Virus record (IMG/VR): IMGVR_UViG_3300010389_000025
Span: 1 to 49,952 of that record
Strand: one strand, 5' to 3'
Length of the DNA stretch: 49,952 nucleotides
DNA from: a virus
Shown here: one piece after another, positions 15,401 through 23,326 of the stretch
Position numbering within the stretch: the first letter of the stretch is position 1
Layout: each line of letters opens with the position of its first letter
Made by a program: the position numbers and the translations under genes
Notes under the pieces: generated by a model
Told to the model about the DNA's origin: nothing
The model's database searches: none
The model's input: the letters and a program-made list of their open reading frames with translations, nothing else

Positions 15401-16539
15401 TCTACACCAGCACGACAATACCAATATTCTCTCGGCTCACAACATTCTATGTTACAAATTCCTGACTCTAGAAAGTAAGAAGTTCCATTACCGTCAGGAT
15501 TATCTGCAACACAGAAATCGGGAACTGTATCACAGAAACCTTGTTCTGGATTGTTGCACTGATAAACCGTTTGAGTCCCTGGGCAGGCAGCGTCACACTC
15601 CGAAGAATCCGCGTATATGTCATCTCCTGCTGGTATATCGCAAGTTCCGTCATTCACAGAATACTGATTGCATGTTCCGCATACAGTATCTTCAGAGTCG
15701 GTATCACATTTGTAATAAGTTACAATGCAGCAAGGAGGTTCGCCAGCACCTTCACAAGCAGCTTTAGTTGAGTAGTAAGTTTGACCCGTGTTAGGATCTA
15801 TGTAAGTCGCAGGCTTGTCTTCACAGTCAGTAATGTTAAGTGCGGTTAGGTCTACACCAGTTGCCGTACATTCAGTGCCGTTAGTAGATCCTCCAGGACA
15901 TCTATAGTAAGTACAGGTCCCCTCCAAGATGCACTCGTCCTCTACACACTCCACTAAAGTATTGTAAAGAGGAACACCGTTAGGGTTATCTACATCAGAG
16001 GCGTCGGGGCAAGGGTCTCCTTCTGGTACGAATTCTACCTCACCGCTCTCAGTACAGCATCCGTTAGGAGGTCCCTTAGCACACCCTGCTCCTTGTGATG
16101 CTGTGCATGTTATGTACAAACATTGATCAGACGGACAACACTGGGTAAGGCAAGCACTACCCACTGAATACTTAACTCCACCATCGCAAGTAAGACAGTT
16201 GGGAAGTGGAAGATCACAGGAAGGGGACTGTCCGTTATCTAACTGGCATCTAGACCTTAGTTCTCCTCTTGATAGAGTGTCAGTTGTTGTATTACCACCA
16301 CAACAACCTGTGCTATAACACTCATCACCACAAGTAGTTATTTGTACTAGATCATCACAAGGATCGGAGTCTCCATCACCACCGTCACAACCGATAGCGT
16401 CAGGGTTTTGTTCACAGCAAATAGGATCTTGACCAGTGCAATCATCAGGATCTACAGGACCACCAGGATCAGGACCATCAGGCCCTGATCCTTCAAAAGA
16501 GAATATTCTTAAGAAGCAGTTCTGAAATACTGAAGGCAT
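12490..16539 (-). CDS. Giant cysteine-rich virion protein, putative fibre or adhesin
   Basis: This 1349-aa protein has two very different halves. After a Gly/Pro/Asp-rich linker (residues 15-35), residues 8-707 contain about 69 cysteines, with repeated C-C pairs. The irregular repeats of roughly 50-60 residues are of the form 'Y-Y-x-C ... C ... C ... Y-x-S ... C ... C-C'. From about residue 708 to the end I see no cysteine. That part is a mixed alpha/beta region (SLDYLQNLNRVYESDKLFDV onward) with a Lys/Arg-rich end. The C-terminal half probably anchors to the baseplate or fibre complex. The repeats could be disulfide- or metal-stabilised and exposed. Neighbours are the 840-aa fibre/baseplate gene and PAAR. 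No family is recognised. Confidence 0.88.
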   Translation of the reverse strand: MPSVFQNCFLRIFSFEGSGPDGPDPGGPVDPDDCTGQDPICCEQNPDAIGCDGGDGDSDPCDDLVQITTCGDECYSTGCCGGNTTTDTLSRGELRSRCQLDNGQSPSCDLPLPNCLTCDGGVKYSVGSACLTQCCPSDQCLYITCTASQGAGCAKGPPNGCCTESGEVEFVPEGDPCPDASDVDNPNGVPLYNTLVECVEDECILEGTCTYYRCPGGSTNGTECTATGVDLTALNITDCEDKPATYIDPNTGQTYYSTKAACEGAGEPPCCIVTYYKCDTDSEDTVCGTCNQYSVNDGTCDIPAGDDIYADSSECDAACPGTQTVYQCNNPEQGFCDTVPDFCVADNPDGNGTSYFLESGICNIECCEPREYWYCRAGVEGGECTNYFDDDCTPDSGPAGPNGELVFNSKSVCEKSRYTYCCEPEPTEDNYTNVNCEGNDGNCSPTGECLTPDNVGIVFSNPTECNASVPNCCNAYDNPNPLITYINGLLAPLVSNVLPLFYCEGQLTTPFKIELTNDLPSELKQFGYSKLSDFSFPINGQQPSVVNPAGSELIRWDFDIPTSNPSVAYFVFLSDCDSTLISTSISFSLNNCLYTVNNYNACNNLTNGNVAPYSGQFPCAAGSICDTPLGTQVSICDPDVDPIDATGVTGIYESKLCPSYQCVDNDCVQIPNGSIINVFQGDTCEYYYGDEIGPNTFVGECGFNDKCTRGGVVVDATGFDGAGLGSAGGSNFGTENRLGATRTEQVSLDYLQNLNRVYESDKLFDVAASNKKFFNRDRRFMPLRNSKQLGIFANVVHASVWAILNTTTEQSYIYERSFDDISLDYLERSLNPELQKRIANLKDYEGSPLKKKILSRIRRLLISDRLDEFDLTGIEDIDADHDTYVRSSSISNENKLINLINEKAKPLNPQVYGGITKERVGLWKTVAPDLQKAIGVVDKDSTLNLIDINIDDSYEVYFADGTSFTSYIKEGDLISYIDTNGNKSYLDLDTLIDRAVMLDFEDARQAFAYINEDYATTLEVESDEEALVEETYDLSAPRESFYFLKIHPETIQDADRTNPLVRITTATFELLTDEDEINDWIEFKPWPYLHYYMDSSDPFFDHLQDANQLSATFKDISFDRFVGYSDDVPVTPRRIPWYIVIVPTDRTRYLIGSGRSLLTGYNSRKAIFRLSPSKKDVKQRWNSEIYDEKETEFYEGVDPRVQKNSVKVEFNKDKIKMSKVLYKNGAEKLPRKPSAARVLFNALKEVKDEGASYVDEKGETVAWASVYKKLTPFQRKEISSDIQNFKSVKDKIGTNTFAKTNAVKERFPKVSDVLDQKLTNVTEYEKPVIKTRARRVDIDPEAATPELLP

Positions 16540-16543
16540 AACA

Positions 16544-19066
16544 TTAGCTTAGAGTAGGTTGACCATTTGGAGTATTAGTATTGAAGATATAGTTATCTGA
16601 TAAAAGTTGAGTATGACCAACCACTGTAAATTCTACAGTTGGATATGTAACAAGAATAGGTTTTAAAGATTTAAAAGACGGTTGGCTGTTAGTGTAGCTA
16701 TTATTAGAAGTACCAGGATCAATAGAAACCATAGCCTCATCCTCATAAAACTGGTTTAACACTGTAAACGCAGAGAATATATCCCTATTTCTTTGAGTAG
16801 CGGTCCATTTACTGTTGGGTGGTGCGAAGAAACTTCTTTGATCATAATTACTTGATGATATGTTTTGATCTCGGTGTAGTTTTGTGCGGTTGTAGTAACC
16901 ACTGTTGTAGTTAGTAGGGTGGAATGTAAAATGCGACCCAGCTACAGGTACAAAACCTACATATATGGTAAACTCAGCTTCATTATTAGTTATGGCTCCT
17001 TTTTCAATTGCTATACCTGCGTATTGGTTTTGTGAGTTAAACAAAGTCTTACCGTTAGAAACAGAAGGGAGACAGTTTCTAAAGTTAGCATTAACATCGT
17101 AATCTACAACATTATCAGGTAGTTTAACTTTTAGTCTTTTTCTAACATAGTAAACTGTATCTATATCTTGACCGTTTTTATAATCCAGTGGATAGGTTTG
17201 GTTGTAAATGTGATCGTGTGGACGGTTGTGGTAGAAGTTGTTAGTTATTCTATCTACAATACTTGATATAAACGAAATCGCAGTCGATCCTCCATCAGGA
17301 TCTTGAAACTCTCCAGAGGAATGTCTTATAGCACAGTTAATTCTATCATTTCTCTTATAACCTACTTCTGTAGGGTCTAGTAAAGTTTGACACCATGCAC
17401 CTAAGTCCCAACCGGGATAACGAGGTAATCCAGTTAACCCTTTTAAGTGGTAATTTTGTAGATAAGTTATTGCTGCATCTTCACTAGTTATACTTGCATC
17501 CCTAGACGCTGCAAAGCTTAGGAGAGCCCCTTCTACACCGAATTGGGTTCCACCTAGAACTGCTCCTTTTGTTATGAAGTTTGAGGCTACTGAGGTTCCT
17601 CCTCCTTCTCCTCCACCAGTTCCAGTGCTAATTCCACCTACAGCGTTATCAATGTAGGACTTAAGAGTAGTTACGGATTTAGTAAGAGCTTTGTTGAACT
17701 CAGTCTTACCTACAGCAGGGTTAGCAAATGAAAGAGGGGGGTTTGCAGCAGCAATACCTGCACGCTCGTTGTAAGAAAGCTCTGCTGTTCTAAAGAAAGG
17801 TCTAATATCAATAACATCTTCTTCGGTAAGAGCAGTCTTAGTTCTTCTAGAAATAATATAAGCTACTGGGAGAATAGACTGACCTATGAGAGCGAAGCTA
17901 TTCTCTAACCCCTCTTGAAGTAGTGGAGTTAAGTTCATAACATCATCAGGAGATGGGAAGTTACCGAAGATGTTTGGGAAAGATTCTAGATCACTATTAA
18001 GATCAGAGATTGGAGAAATAGTTCTTACATGATTCTCATCAGAGATTGATCCATCAGGTCTAAAGAAGGAAGTATTATCAGTAAGACTGTTCGTAAAGAC
18101 TGTGCTATCAAAGAACCCTTCATCATCAGGGTCAGCACTATCATAGCCAGCAAAGGCATTAAAACCTTTTAAAGATACAACACCTGCACCTTGAAGAAGT
18201 CCTAGTCTAGGTTTGGTTATCTGTGTGGGTGAGTCTCCATCAGGAAGTGCGATAGTGGTAGACTCAGCATCAATGGGATGCGAGTAAATGAAAAGAAGGT
18301 CCGCTCTAAGTGCAGGGGAGAATCCTGTCTTGTTAGCGTAATCAGAATCAGAGAAGGGAGGAATCTCTATCTGAAGATCTTGCTCTACATTAACTACAGC
18401 AGTTCTTATCGCTCCACCCCATCTTCTAGCAAACGCGGTTGCAAGCTCGTTCAAACGAGAAATGTCGTTGTTCATCGTCTCGCCCTGTCTCCACACGGCT
18501 AACTTATTCTTAGGAATATCGTTAATGGTTCCTAAGGTAGCTGCACTCCAAGACAAGTTAGAGGTAGAAGGTATAGTATCGTGGTGTTGGAGATGCTCAT
18601 AAAGACCGTTCATGTAAAGAGATTCACCGACAACATCACCGACGATTCTCTTTAGAACATTAGTTGGTAGATTAAACTTATACTTACGATCAGAAGGACC
18701 CTCTAAATTCAGAGTAGCATCAGCAGTCTTAACAAGAGTTTGAAAACCTTTTTGATAAGCGTCGTTGATTCTTGCTGTGAAGTTACCTCGACCTACAGTT
18801 ACCGTTCTACTAGTACCGTCAACGCTTGGTTTAAGTTCAGCGAAGTTTCTTCTTGTGATACCTGACAGATCAGAACCTACTTCAATCTGATCCTTCAACC
18901 AAAGGACATTCTCCTCTAGCTGCTTGATAGGAATGTTGTCTACTTCCCAGAAGTAAGGATCGTTGTTCTTAAAGTAACGGATAGGGGTTGTGAATTTATA
19001 CACACTCTCCTTCCATTGTTTTTGAGCGTTGGTTAGTTGGTTATCTCCAAACTGATCGTTTGCCAT
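16544..19066 (-). CDS. Baseplate/fibre protein with WExDN attachment motif
   Basis: This 840-aa protein has an N-terminal region (residues 31-61) YFKNNDPYFWEVDNIPIKQL then EENVLWLKDQI. The same WE-x-D-N-[IL]-P-[IL]...EE motif occurs at residues 36-49 of the neighbouring 1201-aa protein, suggesting a shared module for docking to the baseplate. A Gly-rich linker (GGISTGTGGGEGGGTS, around 485-500) separates an N-terminal assembly half from a beta-rich C-terminal half with YNQTYPLDYKNGQDID and a final PTVEFTVVGHTQLL strand. A gp10-type wedge/fibre-attachment role is plausible but not proven by sequence. The ribosome binding site is AAGGAG, and the start overlaps the upstream stop by 1 nt (TAATG). 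Confidence 0.85.
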   Translation of the reverse strand: MANDQFGDNQLTNAQKQWKESVYKFTTPIRYFKNNDPYFWEVDNIPIKQLEENVLWLKDQIEVGSDLSGITRRNFAELKPSVDGTSRTVTVGRGNFTARINDAYQKGFQTLVKTADATLNLEGPSDRKYKFNLPTNVLKRIVGDVVGESLYMNGLYEHLQHHDTIPSTSNLSWSAATLGTINDIPKNKLAVWRQGETMNNDISRLNELATAFARRWGGAIRTAVVNVEQDLQIEIPPFSDSDYANKTGFSPALRADLLFIYSHPIDAESTTIALPDGDSPTQITKPRLGLLQGAGVVSLKGFNAFAGYDSADPDDEGFFDSTVFTNSLTDNTSFFRPDGSISDENHVRTISPISDLNSDLESFPNIFGNFPSPDDVMNLTPLLQEGLENSFALIGQSILPVAYIISRRTKTALTEEDVIDIRPFFRTAELSYNERAGIAAANPPLSFANPAVGKTEFNKALTKSVTTLKSYIDNAVGGISTGTGGGEGGGTSVASNFITKGAVLGGTQFGVEGALLSFAASRDASITSEDAAITYLQNYHLKGLTGLPRYPGWDLGAWCQTLLDPTEVGYKRNDRINCAIRHSSGEFQDPDGGSTAISFISSIVDRITNNFYHNRPHDHIYNQTYPLDYKNGQDIDTVYYVRKRLKVKLPDNVVDYDVNANFRNCLPSVSNGKTLFNSQNQYAGIAIEKGAITNNEAEFTIYVGFVPVAGSHFTFHPTNYNSGYYNRTKLHRDQNISSSNYDQRSFFAPPNSKWTATQRNRDIFSAFTVLNQFYEDEAMVSIDPGTSNNSYTNSQPSFKSLKPILVTYPTVEFTVVGHTQLLSDNYIFNTNTPNGQPTLS

Positions 19067-22000
19067 TAGTATCTCCTTCTAAGATCGAATGTGTGTGGTG
19101 ACTTGAATCCTGCTCCTAATCCTTCAGGGGCATTACTATTCAAGGACCCTCCGTATGTATTGTGTCCTGATTTATATATGTCTACCATCTTAGGTCTACC
19201 TAAGAACTCAATAGAACAGTGTTTTGCGTTTGCAAACATGTGAGCAGCAGACTCGTCTAACCTAATATTATAGTTCTCCGGTCTGACCATATCCATAACA
19301 TCAATATACATGGAGGAAGTGCTTACTGACTGTCCTGCTATCTTTTTCATCATATTGGTTGGATTCCAATTAAGTGCGTCTCCTGATAATGATGAAACTG
19401 ATCCTGATGCATGATACCCTTGTGCAAATGTTTGATATATTCTGTTATCAAAATCAGAGCTACAATCTAAATATCTTAGATTGTGAGAATAAGGATCAGG
19501 TTCTAAGAATAATCTAAATGGCCCTGTGTTTTCATACCCAGAACATCCAAACCAATTTAATCCATTAATAGCAGTAATGTTCCCTGGAGCAACGGAAATT
19601 GCAGCATTACTTGCGAACCTCCCTAAGAAACTAGCTCCTGCATTACTTAGATATTGTCCACCGCCCCCAAAGGCATTATCAGCAAATGTCTTTAATATAT
19701 TTGTCCCAGAACCGAAGTAATCTAAAACAGATAATCCTTTTACCCAAGGATGTGTTCCACTTCCTTGGAAAGAGTTAGCGTAAACTACTGTTTCGGCTAC
19801 TCTACCTGTCAAAGGATCAGCTTTTCCATTGTCCACAGATGTTCTAAAGGTAACTCCACTTAAGGTACTTACTCCATACTCGTAACCGTAAGGCCAATCA
19901 GCAAAAGCAGAGAAGTTTACAGCAGAAGGGACTAGTCCAATAGGATCTTCAAGATCATAATAAACGGCAGCGGGACCTGTGTATCCTGCGTAAGAAGGGT
20001 AAGTACCACTTACAGCCACATGGTTACAGTTTAAGGTAGCACCTCCAGCAAAGGACCAGTATCTAAGATCATTACAACCATTAGGGCTGTTTAAGAAATC
20101 ATAAATAACTCCGTCAGTATTCCTATCTGAAGTGTGGAAGCAGACATTAGTAACATTAACAACACTGTTACCAAAAGCCTCAAGGCAAGGACCTCCTGTA
20201 GAGATATTGGTTCTTAGAACGCTGTGCTGCAATCTGCCTGGACTTGCTAGGCAGTAGTTATAATTTTTACCAGTTCCGAAGGAACCACTTTGGAACACAA
20301 AGTTTGCGTGTGGCTCACCGAAATATTCAATGTACCCAGGGAAACTAGATTTTAAATCTACAGGAGTAACCGCTTCAGTAAGAACATTAGGGAAGAAGCA
20401 CATGCTTCCTGCATGAGTGTAGGCTGATGTGTTAGTATTGTAACCAGCTATAAAATCCATCTCTTCCTGTACAGCAGTAGGGTACTTTACGAATGCGTTA
20501 CCTAAATCCCTCATGCTAAGAGTTGAATTATTATCAACTACGAAGCAAGGACCGTATGCATGTACCTCAGCCGAAGTGTGGTTTAGAACACTTCCAGTAA
20601 GATCAAATCCAGCTTGATCAAATCCGTTGGTAGAATTGTTGTAATGAGGAGTGAATGAGATTTCAGAACCTGCATTAGCATACATTGCAGTTCCAAACTG
20701 ACCGATGAAGAATGGTCCAGAGACTCTGCAAGAAGATCCTTTGTCTACGAACACACCAGCGTCCCGTCTAGAAGTAGAGTAAGGACCTGTGATGAATGTG
20801 GCTAAGTTCTTACTACCGATTAGCTCTACTTGTGAATTGTTCTTAGCACATATTGCAGCACCGTATGCAGGTAGCGTAGGTGATAGTGATAATTGAACTG
20901 TATAACGAGCAGTATCGGTCTCTCCAACAGTTGATATTCTACAATGTACTAGCTTTGCCTTGGAGTTATTTAGACTAATCCCTGGCTCTACTGATAGTTC
21001 ATCTGCTCCTACACTATGAGCAAACAAGCTATAAGCACAGCTATCATCTAGATCTTCAGTTAAGAAGGGCTCATACCTAGAGTTGTTAAGGTTAAGATGT
21101 ATACCGTTTCCATAGAAGGCAGTGATATACTTGTAAGATACTGCATCTCCTCCAAAGATATTGGTAAGACTAGTAGAAGCAGTTACAGCTTTTCTGTTGT
21201 ACTTAATCTTACTGTTATCTGATTCGATACCATACTTGTCATTGAACTGACAGATAAGACCGTCTAGGATAAGCTCAGATCCTACAGCTTCGATACCAAT
21301 CCTGTTGGAATAGACATCAACATAACCTTCTAAATCTACAACTGAATTTACTAGCTTAATACCAGCCTGCGAGTTATAGCACGACCTAAGAGAACAACGC
21401 TCGGTATTAACAGGGTTTACTCCACCTATAAGTTGAGAGTTCTTGAGGTGCATTCCGTAGTCATGCTGATAGAACATGTATACAGAATCGTAACCGTATG
21501 AATAAGTATCAGAGGATAAGGTTATCGTGGAGTTAACTGCATTAAGTCCGTAGGTTGTTTTGGTCCCTCTGCCTGCGTCATAGTTTCTTCCAGAGAAGAA
21601 TCTTCTATTTAAGGTGACATCAGAGTTAGAAACATACATACCGCCAATCTTACATCTAGCGACACCGCAGTTTTCAATCACAATCCCATCAGAGTTTTTG
21701 ATTGAAATACCATAATCATCATGGTAAGTAGGAGTAGATGCACCTGTAGCACCCTGAATACCAAAACCTCTAATATAAATTGGTCCATCACAGTTGAATA
21801 TCTTTACCTTTCTCAAGTAGTTGTTTGTAAAGATACCTATAGAAGAACCGTCTGTACCGAAAGAACCGTGTTCAGTTCTCATGAGAGTTTGACCACCACC
21901 AGAGGGAACATAATCAAGCCCAATCTCAGGATCGACAACATCGCTGTCTGTAGTGGAACCAATATCTCCTACAAGAGCAGTGCTTGTAGTAGAGTCTAGG

Positions 22001-22671
22001 AAGGAGTAGCTAGTAGCTCCTGCATGAAAGTTTACCGATAGCTTGTCCGGTCTATGGTCTGTTCCTCCTGCCCTATTTGCCTGTGTGACAAAAGACATTC
22101 CATTGTAACCCACCGCACCATCACCGAATAGTGAGCTTACATTTGAAGATACTGATAAGGCAGAGGTTGCTGCTACAGTATCAAAGAAATCACCATCGAC
22201 CACACTAGTAATAGCTCTACGAGTGGCAGTGGTTGACACGGTTGCCACTGCGGCTTGAGACATAGGTGCAAAGATTCTATTTACAATCTCAAGCTTACCG
22301 TCACCTACACACTTAATGTTCTTTAACTCTAGGCTGCCGAGATCCCCACTAGTAGCAACCTCGATGAGAGTAGGCATTCTAATAATCTCGGGAAGTGCGT
22401 TGATAGCATCTTCTAAAGAGGTAAATACATTGTTGTTACCGTCCTGTAATGAGCTAGACACACATAAAGCCATACCTGGGAGTGAAGAGGTAGGCCAACC
22501 GAAGCGTTCCCATAGGAAGTCTGTACGCTCCTCTACATCGTAAAGAGGAAGGTTATCCTGCTCCCAGTTATAGAAAGAACTAGCGTCGTGCTTAGTTACA
22601 AAAGGGTTCCAGTAGTTGTAAAGTTCAACTCCTGCACTTACTGTGTAAAGGTCTGCGGGTACGAATGCCAT
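19066..22671 (-). CDS. Tail fibre/tailspike with right-handed beta-helix
   Basis: The 1201-aa protein begins with a baseplate-docking type segment (FYNWEQDNLPLYDVEERTDF, residues 33-52) shared with the 840-aa neighbour. Residues 300-700 carry short repeats, about 20-25 residues each, of the kind 'G-I-x-I-x-N-S-x-G-I-V-I-E-N-C' and 'A-G-I-K-L-V-N-S-V-V-D-L-E-G'. These are typical of a parallel beta-helix as in phage tailspikes and pectate-lyase-like proteins. Later parts (TNVCFHTSDRNTDGVIYDFL and neighbours) continue the pattern. It probably binds or cleaves a surface polysaccharide, but I see no clear catalytic set. The C-terminus ends FKSPHTFDLRRRY. It lies 1 nt downstream of the 204-aa gene. 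Confidence 0.88.
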   Translation of the reverse strand: MAFVPADLYTVSAGVELYNYWNPFVTKHDASSFYNWEQDNLPLYDVEERTDFLWERFGWPTSSLPGMALCVSSSLQDGNNNVFTSLEDAINALPEIIRMPTLIEVATSGDLGSLELKNIKCVGDGKLEIVNRIFAPMSQAAVATVSTTATRRAITSVVDGDFFDTVAATSALSVSSNVSSLFGDGAVGYNGMSFVTQANRAGGTDHRPDKLSVNFHAGATSYSFLDSTTSTALVGDIGSTTDSDVVDPEIGLDYVPSGGGQTLMRTEHGSFGTDGSSIGIFTNNYLRKVKIFNCDGPIYIRGFGIQGATGASTPTYHDDYGISIKNSDGIVIENCGVARCKIGGMYVSNSDVTLNRRFFSGRNYDAGRGTKTTYGLNAVNSTITLSSDTYSYGYDSVYMFYQHDYGMHLKNSQLIGGVNPVNTERCSLRSCYNSQAGIKLVNSVVDLEGYVDVYSNRIGIEAVGSELILDGLICQFNDKYGIESDNSKIKYNRKAVTASTSLTNIFGGDAVSYKYITAFYGNGIHLNLNNSRYEPFLTEDLDDSCAYSLFAHSVGADELSVEPGISLNNSKAKLVHCRISTVGETDTARYTVQLSLSPTLPAYGAAICAKNNSQVELIGSKNLATFITGPYSTSRRDAGVFVDKGSSCRVSGPFFIGQFGTAMYANAGSEISFTPHYNNSTNGFDQAGFDLTGSVLNHTSAEVHAYGPCFVVDNNSTLSMRDLGNAFVKYPTAVQEEMDFIAGYNTNTSAYTHAGSMCFFPNVLTEAVTPVDLKSSFPGYIEYFGEPHANFVFQSGSFGTGKNYNYCLASPGRLQHSVLRTNISTGGPCLEAFGNSVVNVTNVCFHTSDRNTDGVIYDFLNSPNGCNDLRYWSFAGGATLNCNHVAVSGTYPSYAGYTGPAAVYYDLEDPIGLVPSAVNFSAFADWPYGYEYGVSTLSGVTFRTSVDNGKADPLTGRVAETVVYANSFQGSGTHPWVKGLSVLDYFGSGTNILKTFADNAFGGGGQYLSNAGASFLGRFASNAAISVAPGNITAINGLNWFGCSGYENTGPFRLFLEPDPYSHNLRYLDCSSDFDNRIYQTFAQGYHASGSVSSLSGDALNWNPTNMMKKIAGQSVSTSSMYIDVMDMVRPENYNIRLDESAAHMFANAKHCSIEFLGRPKMVDIYKSGHNTYGGSLNSNAPEGLGAGFKSPHTFDLRRRY

Positions 22672-22672
22672 T

Positions 22673-23287
22673 TTAGAATTGTATTGTCCAGAGGAAGACT
22701 AAAGTGAATGCATCAGTCTTTTTTATATCTGTGAAAGGTCTATAAGCTACTAGAATAGGAGCTACGGGATCTGCTCCTAATGGATTTCTCATGAATAGCC
22801 CGACTTCATTTAAAGGGGCTGTAACATTGCAAGATCTTGGGGAAAGAACTAATGTGTATCTAACAGCATTCTTTGCTACCCTATGCACATTGCTATACCG
22901 TATCTTGGCGAAAGGTTTTGATCCTACTACAATTGACCCGTTCTCTAGAGGTTTTAAATCCTCTACATCAGCAAAGGCTACAGTGTAGTCCTCGTCCTTA
23001 TCAGGCTGAACTAATCTTCCGTAGTCATAGCTGTTAGGGATGTGGGTGTTAAGTTTATACTGAGTTTGGTCGTAACCTGTAAGGTCTCCACCAGTCCCTA
23101 CTTGGAAATAAGTTATCTGATAATCCTTAATGCTTGAAGATCCAGAAGCAGAGAATAAGTTAGATAAACCTACACCCATGCCAGAAGTAATAACATTCTG
23201 CTCGGACCAGTGCAGTTCCTTTTCACCGTCCTCATAGATCTTCCAAATCTCTAGATGCCCTTTAGGCTCAAACTTACTTCGGCTCAT
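22673..23287 (-). CDS. Accessory tail/fibre protein, minimal member of a three-gene paralogous family
   Basis: This 204-aa protein is the simplest of three tandem relatives. Shared elements are an N-terminal 'K-G-H-L-E-I-W-K-I-Y-E-D-G' strand pair, a Gly-rich ITSGMG turn, YFQVGTGG around residue 65, NEVGLFMRNP around 165, and PILVAYRPFTDIKKTDAFTL then FLWTIQF at the C-terminus. These match the 980-aa (YFQVG, EFGLFLRNP, EWVIQF) and 607-aa (EMGLYT, NWTIDFL) proteins. No insert is present, so it represents the base domain. The function is unknown; baseplate-attached decoration or a fibre adaptor is likely. AGAGG before the ATG is the ribosome binding site. Confidence 0.82.
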   Translation of the reverse strand: MSRSKFEPKGHLEIWKIYEDGEKELHWSEQNVITSGMGVGLSNLFSASGSSSIKDYQITYFQVGTGGDLTGYDQTQYKLNTHIPNSYDYGRLVQPDKDEDYTVAFADVEDLKPLENGSIVVGSKPFAKIRYSNVHRVAKNAVRYTLVLSPRSCNVTAPLNEVGLFMRNPLGADPVAPILVAYRPFTDIKKTDAFTLVFLWTIQF

Positions 23288-23296
23288 GATAACCTC

Positions 23297-23317
23297 TTAT
23301 ATATCTATTATATATCT
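23297..23317 (-). promoter_or_regulatory. Tandem 10-bp direct repeat, possible late promoter
   Basis: TTATATATCT occurs twice with 1 nt between (23297-23306 and 23308-23317). On the minus strand this reads AGATATATAA twice, ending just before the GAGG ribosome binding site of the 204-aa gene. It is one of few true intergenic gaps in the tail operon and looks promoter-like, but there is no independent support. Confidence 0.35.
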
Positions 23318-23326
23318 CTACTAATG

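Noticed and set aside
14420-16539. Cys-rich repeats as a DNA-level tandem repeat or CRISPR-like array
   Set aside because: The repetition is at protein level, irregular in length and not conserved in nucleotide sequence.
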